This document shows, one piece after another, positions 22,266 to 32,468 of a stretch of DNA of 32,468 nt (the first letter of the stretch is position 1; each line of letters begins with the position of its first letter). The notes under the pieces are model-generated. The model had not been told where the DNA came from, did no database searches, and worked only from the letters and a program-made list of their open reading frames with translations. The stretch lies in assembly GCA_001799695.1 (NCBI GenBank), contig MGTY01000045.1, positions 1-32,468 of the forward strand. Reading direction: 5' to 3'. Position numbers and translations under genes: made by a program. This DNA comes from Elusimicrobia bacterium GWA2_69_24. Its GTDB lineage: Bacteria > Elusimicrobiota > Elusimicrobia > UBA1565.

Positions 22266-24739
22266 GCGCGGCTCGCCGGGGGGGCGGCGAGGGGCGCCTG
22301 CGCCAGCGCCCGGCGCACGCGCAGGAGGAGAACTTCCTTGTCGATGGGCTTGCGGATGAAGTCCGCGGCGCCGTGGCGGAGACATTCCTCCTCGACGCCG
22401 GCCGCCGAGTCCGCCGTCATGAGCAGCACGGGGATGGGGAACCCCTTCTGCCGGACCATCTCCAGCAGCTTCATGCCGTCGAGTTGGGGCATGTTCATGT
22501 CGGAGAGGACCAGGTCGAAGCGCCGGCTGCCGAGTTCCAGCAGGGCGCGTACGCCGTCCTCGGCGCAGGCCACCTCGCAGCCGGCCCCCTGGAGGTAGGC
22601 GCGCAGGAGCTCGCGGGTGTTGGCGTCGTCGTCGACGAGCAGGATCGCGCGGCGGCCGCCTTGGGCGGCGGCCGCGGCCGTAGGGGGCTCCGCCGCGCCG
22701 CCGCCGCGGGAGTAGAGGTCGAGCTCCTCGGCGAAGACCTCGGCGCAGGCATCCGGCAGGGACGCGATCCCGCGGCGGACCTTGTCCAGGGCATGGTCGA
22801 CGATGGTGAAATCCCCGCGTTCCCGGATGAACCTGCGGATCCCGCCGATGGGCTCCCCCGAGCGGATCCGCTCGGCTACGGGGGGATCGCAGTCCATGAT
22901 CTCGCAGACGGCCTCCCGGCCGAGATAGCCGGAACCGCCGCAGGCCGCGCAGCCTTGGGGCCGGCGGACGAGCGGGGGAGGTGCGATCGCGAACGGGGCG
23001 AGGAGCCGGCGCTCTTCCTCCGCCGCGGGCGCCTCGCGGGCGCAGCGGGGGCAGAGCCGGCGCACCAGCTTCTGCGCGACGACGCAGAGCAGGCTCTCGG
23101 CCAGGATGGCGCGCGAGATGCCGAGACGTTCGAGCCGGAACACGGCGGACGCGGCGTTGGTGGTGTGCATCGTGCTGATCGTCAGGTGCCCCGTGCTGGC
23201 CAGGTCCAGGGCCGCCTTGGCCGAGGCCGCGTCGCGTATCTCGCCCAGGAAGATGACGTCCGGATCCTGGCGCATGGCGATCTTGAGCAGGGACTCGAAG
23301 GTGACGCCGGCCTTCTCGTTCACCTGCTGCTGCATGGCGCGGGGGATGCGGTACTCGACGGGATCCTCGACGGTCATCAGGCTCCGGGCGCCGCAGTCCA
23401 CGCGGGAGAGCAGGCTGTAGACCGTCGTCGACTTGCCCGAACCCGTCGAGCCGACGACCAGGATGAGTCCGCTCTTGCGGCCGGCGTAGGCGGCCAGCCG
23501 GCGGGCCTGCTCCGGAGTCAGCCCGAGTTCCTCCGGAGACCGGGGCTTCTGCCGTGGCTCCAGGAGGCGCAGGACCAGGCTCTCGCCCTCAGGCGTGGCG
23601 GCCGTGGCCATGCGCAGACGGAAACCCCTCCCGGCGATGACGATGTCGAAGGAGCCGTCCTGCGATTTCCTGCGCTCGGCGATGTCCATGCCCGCCGAGG
23701 CCTTGAGGGACGCGACGGCGCGGGCCCCGGCGTCCTTGGAGAGAGTCCCGGCATCCTGCATAACGCCGTCGACCCGCAAGCGCACCATGACCCCGTCGGC
23801 CTTGGGCTCCAGGCGGATGTCGCTGGCCCCGGCGGACACGGCTCGGCGCAGCAGCCCATCGAGGATCGCGGCGGCCGGGGAGCTCGGGGGGCGCTCGGCC
23901 GGACGGGGCGAGAAGAGGCTCGCGATCGCCTCCGGCGGGGACACGGTCTCGCACAGGACTCCCTCGGAGCGCAGCGCGAGCCGGGCCAGCTCCAGGCCGC
24001 TCTGGCAGAATGGGTTGCTGAGCGCGAGCCGCCTGCGTCCGGGAGGACCGAGCGCCACCAGCGAATTGGCCCGGCAGAAGGCGGCGGGCAGCAGGCCGAG
24101 GGAGATGTCGTCGGCCGGGATGTCGGGCAGGAAATCCCAGCCCAGGAAGTCCGCGCAGAGTCGCGCCAGCTCGGCAGGAGCGGCCCCCGTGAGAGGGGCC
24201 GCGTCGTACAGCCGGTCCCAGGCGAGGCCTTGCAGCCGGGCGCGGTCGCCCGCTGGGGGCGCATAGCGCTCGATCAGATGGGCCTTGAAGCCCTCGAATC
24301 GTGGGAGGATCGTCCGCGTCGGGCCCGCCTCGGAGCCGGCTTTGATGCCGGCCCAGCGGCCATCGGTGGCCAACTGCTTGCGGATCGCGGCCAGGAGGGT
24401 CTCCCGGCGCAGGGGTTTGGACAGGAAATCCGCGCCGCCCGCCGCGAAGGCGCGCCGGCGGTCCTCCGCGCCGCCCAGGGCCGTCAGGAAGACGCAGGGG
24501 ACGAAGGCCAGAGCGGCATCGTCCCGCATCCGGCGGCACAACTCGTAGCCGTCCGTGCCGGGCATCAGCACGTCCAGGAGGATGAGGTTGGGCCGGGCTT
24601 CCCGCGCCGCAGCGACCGCGCCCGCCGGGCCGCGGACCGGGACGAGGTCGCAGCCGGCCGGGGCCAGCCAGGCGCGCAGCAGGTCGAGCACGGCGGGGTC
24701 GTCGTCCACGGCGACGATGACCGGGCGGGGGCCGCTCAT
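22253..24739 (-). CDS. Receiver - PilB/GspE-type ATPase - receiver fusion
   Basis: The 828-aa protein has three parts. Residues 1-125 are a receiver (VIVAVDDDPAVLDLL, phosphoacceptor Asp56, LSKPLR). Residues 160-690 form a type II secretion / type IV pilus ATPase: a GspE N2-like domain (ARLCADFLGWDFLPDIPADD), then SDIRLEPKADGVMVRLRVDG, Walker A GSTGSGKST (430-438), Asp-box SLMTVEDPVEYRIP, Walker B DPDVIFLGEIRD, His-box TGHLTISTMHT, and the zinc tetracysteine CPRC...CAAC. Residues 700-820 are a second receiver (AILLVDDDANTRELL, Asp747, IRKPID). All catalytic motifs are intact. It overlaps the HPt gene by 4 bases and is last in a kinase - HPt - ATPase operon, so phosphorylation probably controls the motor. 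No other pilus gene is in the window. Confidence 0.92.
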   Translation of the reverse strand: MSGPRPVIVAVDDDPAVLDLLRAWLAPAGCDLVPVRGPAGAVAAAREARPNLILLDVLMPGTDGYELCRRMRDDAALAFVPCVFLTALGGAEDRRRAFAAGGADFLSKPLRRETLLAAIRKQLATDGRWAGIKAGSEAGPTRTILPRFEGFKAHLIERYAPPAGDRARLQGLAWDRLYDAAPLTGAAPAELARLCADFLGWDFLPDIPADDISLGLLPAAFCRANSLVALGPPGRRRLALSNPFCQSGLELARLALRSEGVLCETVSPPEAIASLFSPRPAERPPSSPAAAILDGLLRRAVSAGASDIRLEPKADGVMVRLRVDGVMQDAGTLSKDAGARAVASLKASAGMDIAERRKSQDGSFDIVIAGRGFRLRMATAATPEGESLVLRLLEPRQKPRSPEELGLTPEQARRLAAYAGRKSGLILVVGSTGSGKSTTVYSLLSRVDCGARSLMTVEDPVEYRIPRAMQQQVNEKAGVTFESLLKIAMRQDPDVIFLGEIRDAASAKAALDLASTGHLTISTMHTTNAASAVFRLERLGISRAILAESLLCVVAQKLVRRLCPRCAREAPAAEEERRLLAPFAIAPPPLVRRPQGCAACGGSGYLGREAVCEIMDCDPPVAERIRSGEPIGGIRRFIRERGDFTIVDHALDKVRRGIASLPDACAEVFAEELDLYSRGGGAAEPPTAAAAAQGGRRAILLVDDDANTRELLRAYLQGAGCEVACAEDGVRALLELGSRRFDLVLSDMNMPQLDGMKLLEMVRQKGFPIPVLLMTADSAAGVEEECLRHGAADFIRKPIDKEVLLLRVRRALAQAPLAAPPASRAQGS

Positions 24740-25044
24740 GAGGGCGCGACCTCGATCCGCAGGACGTACGCCGCGAGCTCCTGGACGCGGTCCCGGGCCG
24801 CCGCGACGTCCCCGGACTTGGCCGCCTCCTCCAGCAGGCCGCCCAGGCGGGTGATCTCGCCGCAGTCGAAGCTGGCGCCCGTCCCTTTCAGGATGTGTCC
24901 GACGGACCGCGCCTTCTGGAGGTCCCCCGCTTCCAGGCCGCGGCCGACGGCCCCCAGGTCCCGGCGCACGTTCTCCAGATAGCCGTCGACCAGGTGGCGG
25001 ATCTCCGGGTCCGGCTGGATCAGGACCTTCTCGGCGATATCCAT
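24736..25044 (-). CDS. Histidine phosphotransfer (HPt) protein
   Basis: A 102-aa all-helical protein with the HPt motif ARSVGHILKGTGASFDCGEI; His50 is the phosphate carrier. GGGAGG lies eight bases before the ATG. It sits 16 bases after the hybrid kinase and overlaps the ATPase-fusion gene by 4 bases, so it most likely shuttles phosphate from the kinase's receivers to the receivers flanking the ATPase. Length and motif are typical of stand-alone HPt proteins. Confidence 0.92.
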   Translation of the reverse strand: MDIAEKVLIQPDPEIRHLVDGYLENVRRDLGAVGRGLEAGDLQKARSVGHILKGTGASFDCGEITRLGGLLEEAAKSGDVAAARDRVQELAAYVLRIEVAPS

Positions 25045-25060
25045 GGCATTTCCCTCCCGT

Positions 25061-27868
<2,808 letters not shown>

Positions 27869-27900
27869 GCCTTGAGGGTAGCAGCGCAGCCTCCGGCGGC

Positions 27901-27928
27901 GATGAACGAAAGCTGAACTATTGCTGAG
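27901..27928 (-). promoter_or_regulatory. Three-unit 11-base phased direct repeat upstream of the hybrid kinase
   Basis: Read on the minus strand, CTCAGC (27928-27923), TTCAGC (27917-27912) and TTCATC (27906-27901) are exactly 11 bases apart and end 32 bases before the ATG. The 16-mer tcagcaatagttcagc here matches tcagcaatcgttcagc at 30247-30262 in 15 of 16 positions, pointing to a shared regulator. Confidence 0.65.
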
Positions 27929-27973
27929 ATCGGCTCCGTCCCGGTCCGCTCCCGGCGCGGCCGTCAAACTTGT

Positions 27974-30232
27974 ATGATGCGGTCTCTGAACAAGCTCGCT
28001 ACCTACGCCGCGCTGTCTTGGACCGCCTTGGCCGCGCTATCCTTGGCTTGGAACGTGCACCACGGGAGCCGGCAGGTGCTCGAGGTCGGCCGCACCCAGG
28101 CCCGCGCCGTCCTGGAAAAGGACCTCCTCCTGCGCCATTGGGTCGCCGAAACGGGCGGGCTCTACGCTCCGGTCGGACCGGAGCTCCCGCCCAATCCGTA
28201 CCTGAGGGGAGTCCGCGACCGGGACATCACCGCCCCCTCGGGCCGCAGGCTGACCCTGGTGGATCCCGCCTACCTGACCCGCCGACTCCATGAACTGGGG
28301 CGGCGGAAAGGTCTGGGGGTCTCCGGGCATCTGACCAGCCTCAAGCCCCTCCGGCCCGAGAACGCCCCGGATCACTGGGAGGCCGAGGCCTTGCGGGAGT
28401 TCGAGCGCGGGACCGCCGAGGTGAGCGGGTGGGCGTTCGTCGCAGGGCGCCGGCGGCTGCGCTTAATGCGGCCGCTCAAAGTCGAAGCGGATTGCCTCCG
28501 CTGCCACGCGGCCCAGGGCTACCGGCTGGGCGACATCCGCGGCGGGATCAGCGCCTCGGTCCCCGCGGACCCGCTGCTGGAGATCGAGCGCCGGCACATC
28601 GTCAGCATGAGCGTCGGCCACGGCGTCCTATGGCTGTTCGGCCTGCTCGGCATCGCCTACGCGGTCCGGAGGCTGAGGTCGAGCGAAGAGCGGCGCCGGT
28701 CGCGGGAGGCCGAGATCGCCGCGCTCCTGGAAGGGGCCCGCGCGGTGCTCCCCCAGCGCCGCTTCGAGGAGGCGGCCCGGGAGATCCTGCGGGCCTGCGA
28801 GCGGATCACGGGCGCGCGGTCGGGCTATCTGGCCTGGGCGGGCGGAGGCGGGAAGGCCGCCGAGAAACTCATCCGGGAGCCCGCGGCGCTCCCGGACGCC
28901 GGGCCGGGACCGTCCTTCGAGTCCCTCCGCGGCTTGAGCGCGGAGGCGCTCCGGACCGGACGCGCCGTGCTCGCCGGCGATGCGGTCCTCGCGCCCCTCG
29001 TCATCCGGGGCCAGGCGCCGGCCCTGCTCGTGGTCGCCGGCAAGAGCGGGGGCTTCTCCGAGGGGGACCTGCGCATCGTCGAGGGCTTTGCGGGGCTGGC
29101 CTCCGTCGCGCTCGACAACAGCCGGCTGCTGGAAGAGGTGGAGGCCCATCGGGACGAGCTCGACAAGGAGGTGCGGCTCCGCTCCGGCCAGATGCAGGCG
29201 ATCCTGGACCACTCGCCCGCCATGATCTATGCCAAGGACCTGGAGGGCCGGTTCCTGTTCGTCAACCGGAGCTTCGCGGAGTTCTTCCACGCTCCCCCGG
29301 ACCGGATCGTCGGAAAGACGGATTCCGCCTTCCTTCCGAAGGCCGCGGCCGAGAGGTCCCGGGAGAGCGACCGCAAGGCGATCGACTCGGGCGGGCCGGT
29401 CTGGGCCGACGACCGCATCCCGCGGGAGGGCGGGGACCGCGAGCAGCTCACCGTGAAGTTCCCCCTGAAGGACTCCGAGGGCCGCGTCTACGCGGTCTGC
29501 GGCATCTCCACCGACGTCACGGAGCGCAAGCGGCTGGAGGCGCGGCTGTTCCAGGCCCAGAAGCTCGATGTGCTCGGCCGCCTCTCGGGCGGGGTGGCCC
29601 ACGATTTCAACAACCTGCTCACGATCATCCAGAGCTATGCGGGTTTCCTGCTCAAGGGCCTGCCTCCCGACAGCCCCCTGCGCTCGGACGTGGGCGAGGT
29701 CATCGAGGCCGCGGACCGGGCCTCGAGCCTGACGCGCCGGCTCCTCGCCTTCAGCCGCGACCAGGCCGTCACGCCCCGGGAGTTCCGGCCCGCGGCGGCG
29801 GTCCGCGAGATGGTCAAGATGCTCCGCCGCCTCATCGGCGCGCACATAGAGCTGAAGCTGTCCGTCGCGGAGGACGCGGGCCCCTTGTTCATGGATCCGT
29901 CCCAATTCGAGCAGGTGATCATGAATCTCGCGGTCAACGCCAGGGACGCCATGCCCCAGGGGGGGACCCTGGAGATGGAAATGCGCAACGACTCCCCGGC
30001 CGGCGGCGTGCTCCTCCGGGTCACGGACACGGGCTGCGGCATCGCCCGGGAAGCCCTCCCGAACATATTCGATCCGTTCTTCACCACCAAGGGTCAGGGG
30101 GAAGGCGCGGGACTGGGCCTCTCCGCGGTCTACGGCATCGTCCAGCAGAACCGGGGCACCATCGAGGTGGAGAGCGCCCCCGGCAAAGGGACGACCTTCC
30201 GGGTCCGTTTCCCGCGCCGCGAGCCCGCGTAG
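27974..30232 (+). CDS. Sensor histidine kinase with c-type haem Tll0287-like (DUF3365) domain
   Basis: The 752-aa protein has an N-terminal membrane helix (7-27) and a periplasmic domain resembling Tll0287/DUF3365: [17 protein letters not shown], then [19 protein letters not shown], then a haem-attachment motif CLRCH (174-178) and [16 protein letters not shown] second membrane helix (214-232) leads to a GAF-like domain (about 250-380), a PAS domain ([20 protein letters not shown], about 405-520) and the transmitter: [19 protein letters not shown] with His543, [21 protein letters not shown] and [12 protein letters not shown]. Haem points to redox, oxygen or NO sensing. No receiver is attached; partners may be any lone receiver in the island. 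It is divergent from the hybrid kinase. MM start; the second ATG is equally possible. Confidence 0.9.
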   Translation: MMRSLNKLATYAALSWTALAALSLAWNVHHGSRQVLEVGRTQARAVLEKDLLLRHWVAETGGLYAPVGPELPPNPYLRGVRDRDITAPSGRRLTLVDPAYLTRRLHELGRRKGLGVSGHLTSLKPLRPENAPDHWEAEALREFERGTAEVSGWAFVAGRRRLRLMRPLKVEADCLRCHAAQGYRLGDIRGGISASVPADPLLEIERRHIVSMSVGHGVLWLFGLLGIAYAVRRLRSSEERRRSREAEIAALLEGARAVLPQRRFEEAAREILRACERITGARSGYLAWAGGGGKAAEKLIREPAALPDAGPGPSFESLRGLSAEALRTGRAVLAGDAVLAPLVIRGQAPALLVVAGKSGGFSEGDLRIVEGFAGLASVALDNSRLLEEVEAHRDELDKEVRLRSGQMQAILDHSPAMIYAKDLEGRFLFVNRSFAEFFHAPPDRIVGKTDSAFLPKAAAERSRESDRKAIDSGGPVWADDRIPREGGDREQLTVKFPLKDSEGRVYAVCGISTDVTERKRLEARLFQAQKLDVLGRLSGGVAHDFNNLLTIIQSYAGFLLKGLPPDSPLRSDVGEVIEAADRASSLTRRLLAFSRDQAVTPREFRPAAAVREMVKMLRRLIGAHIELKLSVAEDAGPLFMDPSQFEQVIMNLAVNARDAMPQGGTLEMEMRNDSPAGGVLLRVTDTGCGIAREALPNIFDPFFTTKGQGEGAGLGLSAVYGIVQQNRGTIEVESAPGKGTTFRVRFPRREPA

Positions 30233-30245
30233 CGCGGCCGCCGAG

Positions 30246-30262
30246 TTCAGCAATCGTTCAGC
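30246..30262 (+). promoter_or_regulatory. Two-unit 11-base phased TTCAGC repeat upstream of the last kinase
   Basis: Two identical TTCAGC units start at 30246 and 30257, in the sense direction, 43 bases before the ATG at 30306. They match the repeat before the hybrid kinase and the PAP2 gene in sequence, spacing and distance from the start. Confidence 0.6.
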
Positions 30263-30305
30263 ATCCGGCCAGCCCGGCGCGAGGGCGGAGGGCCATGCTG
30301 ATGGG

Positions 30306-32468
30306 ATGGAAGACCGGACGGCTGGCGCCCCCGCGGCGGGATTGGAGGAGAGCCTCTCGCGCGGCCGCAGGACCGCGGAGTCTTTGAACCGTCTCCTGAG
30401 CCTGGCGCTCAGCGAGGCTCCCCTCGATGAGATGCTCGGCCGCTGCCTGGCGGAGCTGCTGGCCATCCCCTGGCTCTCGGTCCAGGCCAAGGGCGGCATC
30501 TTCCTGGCGGACCGCAACCGCAGGAACCTCCGGCTGGCGGCGGAGAAGGGTCTGGGGACGGGGGTGGTCGGCGGCTGCGCGCGCGTGCCGTTCGGACGCT
30601 GCCATTGCGGCCGGGCCGCCGCCACCGGCGAGCTCCAGTACGCCGCCTGCGTGGAGGCGCGCCACGAGAACCGCTACGAGGGCATGGCGCCGCACGGCCA
30701 CTATTCCGTGCCCATCCGCCTATCCGGGGAGATCCTCGGGGTCCTGGTCCTTTACCTCAACGAGGGCCATGCCTTCGACCCGGGTGAGGCGGAGTTCCTG
30801 CGGGCGGCCGCGGACGTGCTGGCCGGGATCATCCGCCATAAGAAGGAGGAGAAGAAGGCGGCGATGCTCGCGGAGGTGGCTTTGACGCTCTCCTCCGGGG
30901 AGGACCTGCGGGAGTCCCTGCGCGCGGTATTAGCCAAGGTCTGCCAGTCCATGGATTGGCCCTGCGGCGACGCCTGGCTCCCCGCGTCGGACCGCGAGTC
31001 CCTGGAGTTCGCGGCCGCGTGGTCGGCCCCGGGTCCGGAACAGGAGGCTTTCGCGCTCGGCGGCCCGGTCGCCGCCTTCAAGCCCGAGGCGGGCCTGCCC
31101 GGCCGGGCCTTCGCGTCCCGGGAGGCGGTCCTGTCTCCGGACGTGGCCGCGGACCCGCATTTCCCGCGCCGCGAACTGGCTCGGAAAGCCGGGCTGCGGG
31201 GGGGGCTGTGCGTGCCCGTGGCCGCGGGCGCGGGGGTGGAGGCGGTCCTCTGCTTCTATTCGCCGGCCGCCGACGCTTTCGACGCGCGGGACCTGCGCAT
31301 GGCGGCCGCCGTGGCGGCGCAGGCCGCTCCCGTCCTCCAGCGCAAACTGGCCGAGGAGCGCCTGCGCCTCAGCGAGGAGAGCCTGCGCGAGGCCCAGCGC
31401 TTCGCGCAGATCGGGAACTGGGAGGTGCACCTGCCGACCGGCCAGGTCCGCTGGTCGGAGGAGCTCTACCGGATCTTCGGGCTCCCGCCGGAGTCGCAGG
31501 CCTCGCTGGGAGCATTCCTGTCCACCGTGCAGCCGGTGGAGCGGGAATTGGTCCAGAAGCAGATCATCGACGCTTTGGAGCAGGGCCGCTCCGTGGACCT
31601 GGAGCGGCGCGCCCTGCGTCCGGACGGGACCCTGGTCTGGGTCCACGAGAGGGCGTACGCGGAGCCGGGGCCGGACGGCAGGCCTCTGCGCCTCAAGGGC
31701 ACGGTGCAGGAGATCACGGAGCGCAAGAAGCTCGAGGAGCGGCTGATGCAGGCCCAGCGGATGGAGTCCGTGGGCCACCTGGCCGGCGGCGTCGCGCACG
31801 ATTTCAACAACCTCCTGACCGCGATCCAGGGCTACGCCGAGTTCGTGCTGAAGGACGGCGCCGACGCCGAGAGCCGGACCGCGGACCTCCGGGAGATCCT
31901 CGCCGCGTGCAAGCGCGCCACGGACCTGACGGGCCGGCTCCTGGCCTTCAGCCGCAAGCAGGTGCTCTCGCCCCGCATCGTGGACCTCAACGCCCTGGTG
32001 GTCAACCTCGGGCGGCTCCTCAAACGCCTGCTGGGCGAGAAGATGGAATTGCGCCTGGACCTCGCGCCTGGGCTCCCGAGCGTCCGCGTGGATCCCGGTC
32101 AGATCGAGCAGGTGCTCCTCAATCTCGCGGTGAACGCGCGCGACGCCATGCCGGAGGGCGGCAAGCTCGTGATCGCGACCGCCGTGGGGGAGCCCGCCGC
32201 GGGGAACGGCGACGGCGGCGGGGAACGCCCGAGCGGGTCGTGCGCGCTGCTCCTCGTGAGCGATACGGGGACCGGCATGGACGAGACGGTGCGCGCGCGG
32301 CTCTTCGAGCCGTTCTTCACGACCAAGGGGCCGGGGAAGGGGACGGGCCTCGGCCTGGCCACGGTCTACGGCATCGTCAAGCAGAGCGGGGGCGGCATCC
32401 ACGTGGAGAGCGCTCCGGGCCGGGGCAGCGTCTTCACCGTCCGCCTGCCGGTCGTCGCGGCGGCTCCG
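30306..32468 (+). CDS. Sensor histidine kinase with tandem GAF and PAS domains (3' end outside window)
   Basis: The frame is open from the ATG at 30306 ([16 protein letters not shown]) to the window end, 721 codons. It has no membrane segment, so it is cytoplasmic. The first GAF domain (about 40-180) has [20 protein letters not shown] and [12 protein letters not shown], clearly paralogous to the GAF of the hybrid kinase. A second GAF (about 190-340) and a PAS domain follow ([20 protein letters not shown] to [14 protein letters not shown]). The transmitter has [19 protein letters not shown] with His498, [21 protein letters not shown] and [14 protein letters not shown]. More domains, such as a receiver, may lie beyond the window. 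TTCAGC repeats lie upstream. A GGAGGG is present but about 15 bases from the ATG. Confidence 0.9.
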   Translation, partial: MEDRTAGAPAAGLEESLSRGRRTAESLNRLLSLALSEAPLDEMLGRCLAELLAIPWLSVQAKGGIFLADRNRRNLRLAAEKGLGTGVVGGCARVPFGRCHCGRAAATGELQYAACVEARHENRYEGMAPHGHYSVPIRLSGEILGVLVLYLNEGHAFDPGEAEFLRAAADVLAGIIRHKKEEKKAAMLAEVALTLSSGEDLRESLRAVLAKVCQSMDWPCGDAWLPASDRESLEFAAAWSAPGPEQEAFALGGPVAAFKPEAGLPGRAFASREAVLSPDVAADPHFPRRELARKAGLRGGLCVPVAAGAGVEAVLCFYSPAADAFDARDLRMAAAVAAQAAPVLQRKLAEERLRLSEESLREAQRFAQIGNWEVHLPTGQVRWSEELYRIFGLPPESQASLGAFLSTVQPVERELVQKQIIDALEQGRSVDLERRALRPDGTLVWVHERAYAEPGPDGRPLRLKGTVQEITERKKLEERLMQAQRMESVGHLAGGVAHDFNNLLTAIQGYAEFVLKDGADAESRTADLREILAACKRATDLTGRLLAFSRKQVLSPRIVDLNALVVNLGRLLKRLLGEKMELRLDLAPGLPSVRVDPGQIEQVLLNLAVNARDAMPEGGKLVIATAVGEPAAGNGDGGGERPSGSCALLLVSDTGTGMDETVRARLFEPFFTTKGPGKGTGLGLATVYGIVKQSGGGIHVESAPGRGSVFTVRLPVVAAAP

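Noticed and set aside
22373..24982. An 869-codon plus-strand open frame over the ATPase fusion
   Set aside because: Antisense shadow; its composition is low-complexity Ala/Gly/Arg/Gln, while the minus strand encodes intact receiver and ATPase motifs.
28429..30387. A 652-codon plus-strand frame covering most of the haem kinase
   Set aside because: Arg/Gly/Pro-rich with no motif; the other plus frame holds GAF, PAS, H-box and ATPase motifs.

Overview
This is a GC-rich bacterial window (32,468 bases) with dense, overlapping genes. The best taxonomic guess is the phylum Elusimicrobiota. That rests on one recognisable trait: the partial first gene carries repeated fibronectin-like modules ending in NTTYYFR..LN, a pattern I associate with exported proteins of that phylum. 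Outer-membrane and periplasmic functions (CsgG/FlgO-like protein, large alpha-2-macroglobulin) indicate a diderm. No rRNA, tRNA, CRISPR array or phage genes were seen.

Layout. (1) 1-1682: 3' part of an exported Fn3 repeat protein. (2) 4675-1700, minus strand: a compact operon moaC - tatA (57 aa) - xdhC-like - cupin - exported Ig-like protein, linked to molybdoenzyme maturation and Tat export. A 214-bp MITE-like element sits in the first codons of the last gene and adds 72 codons in frame. (3) 4830-5760: a small exported protein whose C-terminus and stop are made of repeat DNA, with a second MITE-like element nested in an older inverted repeat. (4) 7381-5774, minus: ECF sigma factor, zinc-finger anti-sigma factor and a membrane protein. 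(5) 7480-9126, plus: elbB, a CheY-like receiver and a CheC-family protein. (6) 9156-15185: a 2009-aa thioester alpha-2-macroglobulin. (7) 15181-16799: a hipBA-type toxin-antitoxin module with AT-rich operator repeats, an apparently leaderless hipB and a hipA that seems to start at CTG. (8) 16803-32468: a signalling island with about ten two-component proteins.

The island has three blocks. A minus-strand operon (21379-16803) encodes a CsgG/FlgO-like periplasmic protein, a receiver-GGDEF protein, a membrane histidine kinase, a receiver, a PhoB/OmpR-type regulator and another receiver. A second minus operon (27868-22253) encodes a PilJ/NarX-type hybrid kinase, an HPt protein, and an unusual receiver - PilB/GspE ATPase - receiver fusion. 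This looks like a complete phosphorelay ending on a pilus or secretion motor, and is the most novel item here. Two plus-strand kinases follow: one with a c-type haem CxxCH sensor domain and one with tandem GAF domains (cut by the window end). A PAP2-type phosphatase (21489-22265) lies between the operons.

TTCAGC-like hexamers repeated at exactly 11-base intervals lie just upstream of the PAP2 gene, the hybrid kinase operon and the last kinase, always in the sense direction. This is PhoB-box geometry, and the island encodes a PhoB-family regulator, so a shared local regulon is plausible. A weaker set lies before the gene at 4830.
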